From NCBI GenBank assembly GCA_017391545.1, contig JAFOYD010000021.1:1-6773 (forward strand): a DNA stretch of 6,773 bases, read 5' to 3'. Shown piece by piece: positions 1 to 6,773 of this stretch. The notes below the pieces were generated by a model. It saw only the letters and a program-made list of their open reading frames with translations. It was not told the DNA's origin and searched no databases. Within the stretch, counting starts at the first letter, position 1. Each line of letters begins with the position of its first letter. This DNA comes from Lachnospiraceae bacterium. Its GTDB lineage: Bacteria; Bacillota; Clostridia; Lachnospirales; Lachnospiraceae. The position numbers and the translations under genes were made by a program.

Positions 1-4
1 GAAA

Positions 5-1087
5 ATGAGTGAAGAAATACTAAGATTACCCGCAGAGCAGCTGTTTCAGAAGGAAATAGACGCGCTGATCGCAGCAGAAAAGAATCCGATACCGACAGGA
101 TGGAAGATGTCACCACAGTCTGTAAAGACATATATCTGTGGTGGAAAGGTCGGAAAAACAGAGATTACCCCAAAGTACATCGGTCATGAACGACTGGTTG
201 AAATCGCTATTTCCACGCTGGTCACAGACCGTGCACTCTTGCTGATCGGGGAACCCGGTACAGCAAAGAGCTGGCTCTCGGAGCACCTTACAGCAGCGAT
301 AAACGGTGACTCCACGAAGGTAATACAGGGAACGGCGGGAACGACAGAGGAGCAGATCAAATATTCATGGAATTATGCGATGCTGATCGCGCAGGGTCCC
401 TCTCAGGCTGCGATGCTCAAAAGCCCGGTGTTCCATGCGATGGAAACAGGAACGATCGCGCGTGTCGAGGAGATTTCCCGCTGTGCATCGGAAGTTCAGG
501 ATGCGTTGATTTCACTGCTTTCTGAGAAAAGGATATCAGTTCCGGAGCTTTCACTTGAAGTACCGGCAAAAAAAGGATTTTCCGTGATCGCCACAGCCAA
601 TACGAGGGATAAAGGTGTCAATGAGATGTCGGCAGCATTAAAGCGCCGTTTTAACATCGTAGTGCTTCCGGCACCGGCAGACCTTGATTCAGAGATGGAA
701 ATTGTCAGAACAAGAGTGACACAGCTGTCAGAAAATCTTGATCTGAATGCAGTACAGCCAGCAGACGATGTGGTTCAGAAGGTATGCACGATTTTTAGGG
801 AGCTTCGAAGTGGCGAGACCTTGGATCGCAAGCAGAAAGTGAAGGGTACATCGGGCGTACTTTCCACAGCGGAGGCAATTTCCCTGTTATGCAACAGTAT
901 GGCACTGGCAGGAAGCTTTGGCAATGGCACGATCACAAACAATGACCTGGCGGCAGCACTGCAGGGCGCAGTCATCAAAGATGAGGATAAGGACAACGTG
1001 GCATGGAAGGAATACCTTGAAAATGTCATGAAAAAGCGTGGTTCAGAGTGGTTAGACCTTTATAAGGCATGTAAGGAGCTGTGTTAA
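5..1087 (+). CDS. MoxR-family AAA+ ATPase (YehL-like)
   Basis: Predicted cytoplasmic ATPase of 360 aa, probably a chaperone-like remodelling motor working with the VWA protein encoded two genes downstream. Seen: Walker A GEPGTAKS (residues 82-89, Lys88), a Walker B-like segment RVEEISR (153-159) with Glu155 where Asp is usual, sensor-1 region ATANTRDKG (196-204, Asn199), and an arginine-finger region LKRRF (212-216). A helical C-terminal lid follows, about 245-355. The GTAKS form of Walker A and the short single-domain layout are typical of MoxR proteins. Length and gene order match E. coli YehL, whose role is unknown. The ATG at 5 is the first possible start, but only four bases precede it. 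No ribosome binding site is visible, and the frame is open to the left edge, so the true start could lie upstream. The stop codon overlaps the next gene's ATG. The ATPase call is firm; the substrate is unknown. Confidence 0.93.
   Translation: MSEEILRLPAEQLFQKEIDALIAAEKNPIPTGWKMSPQSVKTYICGGKVGKTEITPKYIGHERLVEIAISTLVTDRALLLIGEPGTAKSWLSEHLTAAINGDSTKVIQGTAGTTEEQIKYSWNYAMLIAQGPSQAAMLKSPVFHAMETGTIARVEEISRCASEVQDALISLLSEKRISVPELSLEVPAKKGFSVIATANTRDKGVNEMSAALKRRFNIVVLPAPADLDSEMEIVRTRVTQLSENLDLNAVQPADDVVQKVCTIFRELRSGETLDRKQKVKGTSGVLSTAEAISLLCNSMALAGSFGNGTITNNDLAAALQGAVIKDEDKDNVAWKEYLENVMKKRGSEWLDLYKACKELC
1074..1078 (+). promoter_or_regulatory. Ribosome binding site for the DUF5682 gene
   Basis: AGGAG lies inside the end of the MoxR gene. 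It is 8 nt before the ATG at 1087 but only 2 nt before the in-frame GTG at 1081, so it favours the ATG. The upstream stop TAA and this ATG share one base (TAATG), a layout typical of translational coupling. Confidence 0.75.
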
Positions 1088-3339
1088 TGAACAATCCAAA
1101 TTTTTATGGAATCCGTCATTTATCACCTGCCGGTGCATATTATCTGAGGCGCTATCTTGAGGAGAAAAAGCCGCGCCTTGTGTTGATTGAGGGACCGAGC
1201 GATTTCAACGACCTGCTTCATGATATGGTAAGACAGGAGACAAAGCCTCCAATCGCGGTGCTTGCTTATACCAAGGAAGCACCTGTGAGGACAATTTTAT
1301 ATCCGTTTGCATCGTATTCGCCGGAATATCAGGCAATCCTCTGGTGCCATGAAAACGGTGTGGAATGTCAGTTCATGGATTTGCCGTCAGAGACTTTTTT
1401 AGCCATCTCAGAAAGAGGCATGGAAAGCAGTGATGGCGAGGAGGGAAGGATTTCTGTCTATGAAAAGCTTGACGAAAAAAGCGGCGAGGATGGCCATGAA
1501 ACCTTCTGGGAGCGTGTCCTGGAACAGGCCGGAAGCTGTGAGGCATATCATCTGGGAGCAAACAGTTTTGGTGCGAACATCAGAGAACTTACAGAAGGAA
1601 TGGAGAGCGACTGGGCAGAAACGGTGCTGCGTGAGGCATATATGCGCCAGCAGATCAAAAATGCCGTAGATTCCGGAATTGCGCCTGAGAACATTGTCGT
1701 CGTGACAGGCGCTTATCATGTGGAGGGACTAAAAAGATGGCAGGATGAGGCTGGCGAGGATTTGTCCAAGATGCCAAAGACAGAGGCAAACCATACACTG
1801 ATGCCGTATTCGCATTATCGTCTTTCCACGAGGGCAGGGTATGGAGCCGGAAATAAGGCACCTGCGTATTATTCCCTTTTGTGGGAAGGCTTGAATCGCG
1901 GAGAACCTTTATTCGCGACATACAGCTATCTCACAAAGCTTGCAGTATATCAGCGTGAAAATGGCAATCCTGTGTCATCGGCTTCTGTCATTGAGGCAGT
2001 CAGACTTGCTCAGTCGCTCGCACAGCTTCGGGGAGGCAATATCCCTGCACTCAGGGATTTGCGAGATGCGGCACTGACCTGTATCGGTGAGGGAAACGTG
2101 TCAAATATCATCCTTGCCACTGCGGATACTGAGATCGGTACAGCAATCGGAGCATTGCCTGACGGGGTGAGCCGCACCAGTATCCAGGAGGATTTCTACA
2201 GGCAGCTTCATGACTTAAAACTGGAAAAATACCGTGATATTACGGCGCAGGATTTGCAGCTTGATCTGCGCGAGAACAGGCGCGTCAATTCTGAGAAATC
2301 GGCATTTATCGACTTATACAGGTCATTCTTTTTACATCGGTTGAGGGTCATCAACGTAAGCTTTGCCAGACAGCAGACAGTCAATCAGGACAATGCCACA
2401 TGGTCAGAACACTGGGTTGTGCGGTGGACACCGGAGGCAGAGATTGAGCTTGTAGAGTCGGCATTAAAGGGTGATACGATTGATGGGGCTGCATCGTTTG
2501 CTATGAAGGAACGGGTGGAAAATGCTGTTAATATGGCAGAAATCGCACTGGTTATAGAGGATGCCTGCTATTGTGGTATGGAGGAGGCAGTCGGCTATGC
2601 GACAGCGGCTTTGCAGAAGATGGCAGTCGATGCGGCCTCGGTGGAGGATTTGGCAGATACGGCACACCGGCTTTCTGTGGTCATCCAGTATGGAACGATA
2701 CGTAAAATTAAGTCAGAACCACTGGAGCCTATCTTGCATCAGCTTTTCTACAGGGCGTGCCTGATTCTGGAAGGAGCATGTGTGTGTGACGATGCGGCTA
2801 GCAAAGCGGTTATCGCTGCGATAGAGAAGCTCAACAGTGCGGAGCTTGCACATGAGTTCCTTGACCATGATGAGTGGATCAAGGTACTTTCGCATATTTC
2901 AGACCGGGATGACCTGAACACAAAGCTTTCCGGATTTGCTGCGGCAGTATTGCTCGAGCGTGGCTGCATGAGTACAGAACAGCTCCAGACAGAGGTGTCT
3001 AGAAGATTATCTGTGGGAATTCCTGCTGATCTGGGCGCCGGCTGGTTCGAGGGACTTGCCATGAAGAATAAGTATGCGCTGATTGCGAGACTGTCACTTT
3101 GGGAAAGCCTGAATGTGTATCTGACCACACTTGATGATGAGGAATTTAAGCGCGCACTGGTATTTTTGCGGCGTGCATTTGCTGACTTCTCAGCAACGGA
3201 AAAGGACGAAATCGCTGAAAATCTCGGTGAGATACTTGGACTGAACGGGCAGGAAGTTAGTGAGGTAGTCAATGCAGCTCTCGATGAAGACGCGCAGCAG
3301 ATGATTGACAGCCTTGATGACTTTGACTTTGATTTATAA
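1087..3339 (+). CDS. DUF5682 family protein (YehM-like)
   Basis: Large soluble protein of 750 aa with no signal peptide or membrane segment seen. It resembles the DUF5682/YehM family encoded beside MoxR and VWA genes; its biochemical role is unknown. Seen: N-terminal GIRHLSPAG (residues 8-16), LVLIEGPSDF (31-40) with Glu35, VVVTGAYHVEGL (204-215) with a second GxxH motif, and a block YSHYRLSTRAGYGAG (241-255) followed by an aromatic-rich stretch, which I recall as characteristic of the family. The rest, about 285-750, looks helical and includes FLRRAFADFS (693-702) and an acidic tail. Two GxxH motifs plus a nearby Glu recall the TIKI/TraB/ChaN/EreA superfamily, some members of which are metal-dependent proteases or hydrolases. 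Catalysis is inferred, not shown. ATG 1087 is preferred to GTG 1081, which would add two residues, because of the ribosome binding site spacing. The length fits an intact copy. Confidence 0.88.
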   Translation: MNNPNFYGIRHLSPAGAYYLRRYLEEKKPRLVLIEGPSDFNDLLHDMVRQETKPPIAVLAYTKEAPVRTILYPFASYSPEYQAILWCHENGVECQFMDLPSETFLAISERGMESSDGEEGRISVYEKLDEKSGEDGHETFWERVLEQAGSCEAYHLGANSFGANIRELTEGMESDWAETVLREAYMRQQIKNAVDSGIAPENIVVVTGAYHVEGLKRWQDEAGEDLSKMPKTEANHTLMPYSHYRLSTRAGYGAGNKAPAYYSLLWEGLNRGEPLFATYSYLTKLAVYQRENGNPVSSASVIEAVRLAQSLAQLRGGNIPALRDLRDAALTCIGEGNVSNIILATADTEIGTAIGALPDGVSRTSIQEDFYRQLHDLKLEKYRDITAQDLQLDLRENRRVNSEKSAFIDLYRSFFLHRLRVINVSFARQQTVNQDNATWSEHWVVRWTPEAEIELVESALKGDTIDGAASFAMKERVENAVNMAEIALVIEDACYCGMEEAVGYATAALQKMAVDAASVEDLADTAHRLSVVIQYGTIRKIKSEPLEPILHQLFYRACLILEGACVCDDAASKAVIAAIEKLNSAELAHEFLDHDEWIKVLSHISDRDDLNTKLSGFAAAVLLERGCMSTEQLQTEVSRRLSVGIPADLGAGWFEGLAMKNKYALIARLSLWESLNVYLTTLDDEEFKRALVFLRRAFADFSATEKDEIAENLGEILGLNGQEVSEVVNAALDEDAQQMIDSLDDFDFDL

Positions 3340-3341
3340 TG

Positions 3342-3346
3342 AGAGG
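3342..3346 (+). promoter_or_regulatory. Ribosome binding site for the VWA gene
   Basis: AGAGG sits 7 nt before the ATG at 3354. The earlier in-frame ATG at 3339, which overlaps the previous stop as TAATG, has no purine-rich site in front of it. The site therefore decides for 3354, giving a protein that begins MEIEKQISRW. Confidence 0.65.
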
Positions 3347-3353
3347 ACAGGAC

Positions 3354-4526
3354 ATGGAAATAGAAAAGCAGATCAGCCGCTGGCGTCTGATTTTGGGACA
3401 GGAAAGTCAAAAACGTTTTTCGGATATGTCTGATTTTTCGCTGACACAGGAGCAGGATCTGATGGATCAGGCGCTTGCGTCCATCTATAACCGTACTGAA
3501 AACGGCGGTTTTGGAAATCAGGGATCAGCGGGAGCGGGCAGGGGACCGTCAAATCCCCAGATCAGCCGTTGGCTTGGCGATGTACGGACATTGTTTGACA
3601 AGGAGCTTGTGACAGTCATCCAGAATGATGCGGTGACACGGTGTGGACTCAAACAGCTATTGTTTGAGCCGGAGCTTTTGGAAAACATGGAGCCGGATGT
3701 GAATCTGGCATCTACGATATTGATGCTGAAAGACCAGATACCAAAGCGCTCCAAGGAGAGCGTGCGGGAATTTATCAAAAAGATTGTGGAGGAAATCAAT
3801 AAGCTGCTGGAGCAGGACATCAGACGTGCTGTGACTGCAGCAGTCAACAAGAAAAACCATTCCCCGATTCCGTCGGCATCGGCAATTGATTACAAAATGA
3901 CGATAAGCCGCAATTTAAAGCACTATAATCCAGAACTGAAGACGATTGTACCGGAGCATTTCTATTTTTTTGACCGGACGAGTACGACTGCAGCGAACAA
4001 GTGGAATATCATCCTTGATATTGACCAAAGCGGTTCGATGGGTGAATCGGTTATTTATTCGTCAATCATCAGCTGTATTCTGGCGAGCATGGCCAGCGTT
4101 AGGACAAGGATTGTTGCATTTGATACCAATATCGTGGACTTGACGGAAAAAAGCGATGATCCGGTCGACCTGCTGTTTGGCTTTCAGCTGGGTGGCGGCA
4201 CTGACATCAATAAATCGGTGGCATACTGTGAGCAGTTTATAGAAAATCCGTCAAAGACCTTATTTTTTCTGATATCAGACTTGGAGGAGGGCGGAAACAG
4301 GGCTGCATTTCTAAGGCGTATGGAGGACATGAAAGCTTCTGGCGTGACGGTGGTCAGCCTCCTTGCACTTGCAGACGGCGGCAAACCCTATTATGATGCA
4401 CAAATGGCACAGAAACTTGCGGGACTGGGTATCCCCTGCTTTGCGTGCAGTCCGCAGCTCTTGCCGGAGCTTCTGGAAAAAGCGCTGAAAGGACAGGATC
4501 TGTCCGGCTTCGGAAAGAAGAAGTAG
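3354..4526 (+). CDS. VWA domain protein (YehP-like)
   Basis: Cytoplasmic protein of 390 aa and the probable partner of the MoxR ATPase; such pairs remodel or activate other protein complexes. Seen: N-terminal RWRLILG (10-16), a Gly-rich linker (about 51-66), then a helical region to about residue 190. The C-terminal VWA domain carries a complete metal-binding MIDAS: DQSGS (Asp224, Ser226, Ser228), Thr283 in GGGTDI, and Asp309 in LISDLEEGG. From memory, the same blocks occur in E. coli YehP in the same order: RWRLILG, DQSGSM, a VAFDT segment, DPV-LL and LGGGT-I. YehP is close in length (about 378 aa). The start at 3354 rather than 3339 follows the ribosome binding site; the longer form would add five residues. 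The gene begins 14 nt after the DUF5682 stop. A Lys-rich C-terminus ends it. Orthology to YehP is strong; its target is unknown. Confidence 0.93.
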   Translation: MEIEKQISRWRLILGQESQKRFSDMSDFSLTQEQDLMDQALASIYNRTENGGFGNQGSAGAGRGPSNPQISRWLGDVRTLFDKELVTVIQNDAVTRCGLKQLLFEPELLENMEPDVNLASTILMLKDQIPKRSKESVREFIKKIVEEINKLLEQDIRRAVTAAVNKKNHSPIPSASAIDYKMTISRNLKHYNPELKTIVPEHFYFFDRTSTTAANKWNIILDIDQSGSMGESVIYSSIISCILASMASVRTRIVAFDTNIVDLTEKSDDPVDLLFGFQLGGGTDINKSVAYCEQFIENPSKTLFFLISDLEEGGNRAAFLRRMEDMKASGVTVVSLLALADGGKPYYDAQMAQKLAGLGIPCFACSPQLLPELLEKALKGQDLSGFGKKK

Positions 4527-4539
4527 TATAAAGAGAATC

Positions 4540-4544
4540 GAGGA
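4540..4544 (+). promoter_or_regulatory. Ribosome binding site for clpS
   Basis: GAGGA lies 7 nt before the ATG at 4552, within the 25-nt gap after the VWA gene. It supports the start MSLQGETREN. Confidence 0.7.
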
Positions 4545-4551
4545 AAAAAGA

Positions 4552-4851
4552 ATGTCGCTACAGGGAGAAACACGGGAAAATACAAAGATAAGGATTCGCG
4601 AGCCAAAACATTACAAGGTGATCATGCACAATGATGATTTCACGACAATGGAGTTCGTTGTTGAGATTTTAAAGGATATTTTTCATAAGGACGAGATGGA
4701 GGCAGAGCGGCTGATGTTGATGGTGCATGAGTGTGGAAAGGCAGCTGTGGGAACGTATCCGTATGATCTGGCAGCGTCAAAGGTACGGTCGGCAACAGCC
4801 CGGGCAAAGGCAGCGGGCTTTCCGTTCAGAATGACAGTTGAGGAGGCATGA
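4552..4851 (+). CDS. clpS: ATP-dependent Clp protease adaptor ClpS
   Basis: N-recognin of 99 aa that binds proteins with bulky hydrophobic N-terminal residues (Leu, Phe, Trp, Tyr) and hands them to ClpA for degradation by ClpAP. Seen: a short flexible N-terminal tail (about 1-18), then the ClpS core KVIMHNDDFTTMEFVV (22-37). Residues corresponding to the E. coli N-degron pocket are kept: Asn27, Asp28, Asp29, Thr31, gatekeeper Met33, Met55 and His59 (in MLMVHECGKA). A basic helix and a C-terminal strand complete the fold. E. coli ClpS is 106 aa, so this copy is full length. A good ribosome binding site precedes ATG 4552. It is followed after 4 nt by clpA, its direct partner, which makes the call secure. 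The intact pocket suggests a working N-degron adaptor, not a degenerate paralogue. Confidence 0.96.
   Translation: MSLQGETRENTKIRIREPKHYKVIMHNDDFTTMEFVVEILKDIFHKDEMEAERLMLMVHECGKAAVGTYPYDLAASKVRSATARAKAAGFPFRMTVEEA
4841..4846 (+). promoter_or_regulatory. Ribosome binding site for clpA
   Basis: A perfect AGGAGG inside the last codons of clpS lies 9 nt before the ATG at 4856. A nearer ATG at 4848 overlaps the clpS stop (ATGA) but opens a different frame that closes after about 30 codons, so 4856 is the clpA start. Confidence 0.8.
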
Positions 4852-4855
4852 CTTT

Positions 4856-6773
4856 ATGCAGGTATCTAGAGAAGTGGCAGAAATCATCAATACCGTATTT
4901 GAGATGGCTAAAGCGGAGCATTTCGAATTTGTGACGCCGGAGCTGGTGCTGTATGTCACATGTAGAAATCAGGTCTTTGCGGAGGCATTTCAGGATTGTG
5001 GTGGAAATGTCAAAGAATTGTCAAAGCAGCTAAAAGGCTACCTGGACGAATATATGGAGCGGACAGAGGAAGATGGCACTACAGAGCTTTCAGAAGCAAT
5101 GGGAACTGTGCTTGCCTATGCGTGGCAGTCTGCCCAAAGCAGCGGAAATGCCGCCGTGGGACTGACGCATATGATTCATGCAATGTATGAGCTTGATGAG
5201 AGCTATGCCGTTTACTATATGAGGTTGCAGGGTGTGGAGCACGCGGAACTTTTGCAGGAGATGACTATCTTGTATGAGGAAAAGTCTGATGTTAAGCAGA
5301 ATGAGCATACAAGGAGAATCGGACAAAATGATGCGGAAGATGAAGAGGATCTGCCGGACAATGAACAGGGAAAGTACTGGCAACGGTTTGCCACTTGCTT
5401 AAATGATGAACTTGAGGGTGTCAATCCGCTGATCGGCAGGGAAGAAGAGTTGGAGCGAACCATGCAGATCCTTTGCCGTAAAGAGAAGAATAACCCGCTT
5501 CACATCGGAGAACCGGGAGTGGGAAAGACGGCAATCACATACGGACTTGCCAGACGAATCGAGGAAGGAAAGGTTCCGGAACCGCTCAAAGGAGCAAAAA
5601 TCTTTTCTTTGGATTTGGGAAGCCTGCTTGCAGGAACACAGTTCCGCGGTGATTTTGAGAAGCGTTTTAAGAGCGTGATGGACAGCATCAGTAGTGAGGA
5701 AAAGCCGATTGTCTACATTGATGAGATTCATAACATTGTAGGTGCAGGTGCCGTCAATGGCGGAGCTTTTGATATTTCAAATATGCTAAAGCCCTATCTG
5801 ACAGCAGGCAATATCCGGTTCATTGGGGCTACGACCTATGAGGAGTACAAAAAGCATTTTGAGAAAAGCAAGAGTCTGGTAAGGCGGTTTCAGAATATCG
5901 ACATTAAAGAGCCGGGAATACAGGATGCGACCAAGATTTTGGAAGGTTTAAAAAAGAGTTATGAGAAGTTCCATGGTGTGGCATATGGAAAAGGAGTTCT
6001 TGAATATGCAGTCCGGATGAGTGCCAAGTATCTCAATGAGCGTTATCTGCCGGATAAGGCAATTGACCTGATCGATGAGGCGGGAGCCTACCGTCGCATG
6101 CATCCGCTGGCACAGAAAACGCAGTCTGTAGGAAAGGATTTGATCGATGAGATTTTGTCCAGGACCTGTCAGATTCCTAAGCAGGTAGTTGAGCAGGATG
6201 AAGTGGAGTCTCTTGCGACGCTCGAAACACGACTGCTTCATCGTGTGTATGGTCAGAACGAGGCAATATCACAGGTGGTTAATGCAGTGAAGTTCTCAAG
6301 GGCAGGACTTTTGGAGGAAGGGAAACCGCTGGCAAGTCTGCTGTTTGTCGGACCGACCGGAGTCGGAAAGACCGAAATCGCCAGAAGCCTTGCCGACGAG
6401 CTTGGTGTTAAACTGGTGCGCTTTGACATGAGTGAATATGAGGAAAAGCATGCTGTGGCAAAGCTGATCGGTGCGCCGGCAGGCTATGTAGGCTATGAGG
6501 AAGGTGGACTTTTGACAGAACAGATTCGCAAAAATCCGCATGCAGTTCTCCTGTTAGATGAGATTGAAAAGGCACATCCGGACATCTATAATATCCTTCT
6601 GCAGGTCATGGATTATGCGACACTCACAGACAACCAGGGCAGAAAGGCAGACTTTCGAAATGTCATTATCATCATGACCTCCAATGCCGGGGCAAGCCGG
6701 ATCGGAAAGCATGGATTCGGCTTTCAGGGGCAGGATGTAAAGGCAGATGTGATCATGGACGAAGTAAAGCGCA
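4856..6773 (+). CDS. clpA: ATP-dependent Clp protease ATP-binding subunit ClpA (3' end cut by window)
   Basis: Hsp100 AAA+ unfoldase that threads substrates, including ClpS-delivered N-degron proteins, into ClpP. The 639 visible residues are open to the edge; E. coli ClpA has about 758, so roughly 120 are missing, including the ClpP-docking loop. Domains: Clp N-domain (1-140) with two helical repeats, an acidic linker (about 141-172), D1 ATPase with Walker A GEPGVGKT (218-225), Walker B IVYIDEIH (285-292), sensor 1 near GATTYEE (324-330) and arginine finger region LVRRF (341-345), then D2 with Walker A GPTGVGKT (499-506), pore loop GYVG (543-546), Walker B LLLDEIEKAH (565-574) and sensor 1 TSN (608-610). 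There is no ClpB/ClpC-type coiled-coil middle domain. That absence, the ClpA-like D2 motif TLTDNQGRKADFRN (589-602) and the adjacent clpS favour ClpA. Residue 216, just before Walker A, is His, where a hydrophobic residue is usual. Confidence 0.96.
   Translation, partial: MQVSREVAEIINTVFEMAKAEHFEFVTPELVLYVTCRNQVFAEAFQDCGGNVKELSKQLKGYLDEYMERTEEDGTTELSEAMGTVLAYAWQSAQSSGNAAVGLTHMIHAMYELDESYAVYYMRLQGVEHAELLQEMTILYEEKSDVKQNEHTRRIGQNDAEDEEDLPDNEQGKYWQRFATCLNDELEGVNPLIGREEELERTMQILCRKEKNNPLHIGEPGVGKTAITYGLARRIEEGKVPEPLKGAKIFSLDLGSLLAGTQFRGDFEKRFKSVMDSISSEEKPIVYIDEIHNIVGAGAVNGGAFDISNMLKPYLTAGNIRFIGATTYEEYKKHFEKSKSLVRRFQNIDIKEPGIQDATKILEGLKKSYEKFHGVAYGKGVLEYAVRMSAKYLNERYLPDKAIDLIDEAGAYRRMHPLAQKTQSVGKDLIDEILSRTCQIPKQVVEQDEVESLATLETRLLHRVYGQNEAISQVVNAVKFSRAGLLEEGKPLASLLFVGPTGVGKTEIARSLADELGVKLVRFDMSEYEEKHAVAKLIGAPAGYVGYEEGGLLTEQIRKNPHAVLLLDEIEKAHPDIYNILLQVMDYATLTDNQGRKADFRNVIIIMTSNAGASRIGKHGFGFQGQDVKADVIMDEVKR

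Noticed and set aside
568..574. Run of seven A in the MoxR gene as a possible frameshift site
   Set aside because: The gene reads intact through it with all motifs in frame, and no alternative frame downstream gives a sensible product.
1081..1083. GTG as start of the DUF5682 gene
   Set aside because: It is only 2 nt from the AGGAG site, whereas ATG 1087 is at 8 nt and gives the N-terminus MNNPNFYGIRH.
2748..3410. Long antisense open frame of 220 codons on the minus strand
   Set aside because: It lies wholly opposite the DUF5682 gene end and VWA gene start. Its product is Ser-rich and low-complexity with no recognisable domain, as expected for a shadow of the real frame, and the sense proteins are well supported.
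4491..4505. Perfect 6-bp hairpin GGACAG-GAT-CTGTCC near the end of the VWA gene
   Set aside because: No T-run follows on the + strand (the next bases are GGCTTCGGAAAGAAG) and the stem is short. It is unlikely to be a terminator and lies within coding sequence.
4527..4532. TATAAA resembling a -10 box before clpS
   Set aside because: No TTGACA-like -35 lies at the right spacing, where the sequence is GC-rich (CCGGCTTC). An internal clpS promoter is possible but not supported.
4996..5190. Short + strand open frame inside clpA
   Set aside because: It overlaps the clpA N-domain in another frame. The ClpA reading matches the family continuously, and the short product is Cys/Arg-rich and unlike any known protein.
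1..6773. Mobile element, CRISPR or defence-island content
   Set aside because: No transposase, integrase, inverted repeat, direct repeat array or known defence effector is seen; all sequence is accounted for by five collinear genes.

Overview
The window is a fully coding stretch, read entirely on the + strand. It holds five closely packed genes, the last of which runs off the right edge. Moderate GC content, strong GGAGG-type ribosome binding sites, very short gaps and the overall codon style suggest a low-to-moderate-GC Firmicute. A gut-type Clostridium relative (Lachnospiraceae-like) is my guess. It rests on style alone, because no rRNA or lineage-specific marker is present.

Positions 5-4526 hold a three-gene module: a MoxR-type AAA+ ATPase (360 aa), a large DUF5682-type protein (750 aa) and a von Willebrand factor A (VWA) protein (390 aa) with an intact MIDAS metal site. 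Gene order, protein lengths and recognisable sequence, especially in the VWA protein, match the poorly characterised Escherichia coli genes yehL, yehM and yehP. MoxR ATPases commonly pair with VWA proteins as chaperone-like remodelling machines (RavA-ViaA, NorQ-NorD, CbbQ-CbbO). The DUF5682 protein carries two GxxH motifs and a conserved-looking Glu, which resemble the signature of the TIKI/TraB/ChaN/EreA hydrolase-like superfamily.

Positions 4552-6773 hold clpS (N-degron adaptor, complete, 99 aa) followed after 4 nt by clpA (Hsp100 unfoldase of the ClpAP protease). ClpA is truncated by the window edge after 639 residues, so its C-terminal ClpP-docking region is not visible.

Spacing is overlap, 14 nt, 25 nt and 4 nt, with no terminator and no convincing internal promoter, so the five genes probably form one transcript. 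The most interesting reading is a functional link between a MoxR/DUF5682/VWA module of unknown role and N-degron-dependent ClpAP proteolysis. A working model (inference only) is that the module remodels or cleaves a target, and ClpS-ClpA then clears the product. No RNA genes, mobile elements, CRISPR arrays or long repeats were seen, and there is no gene-free stretch longer than 25 nt between genes.
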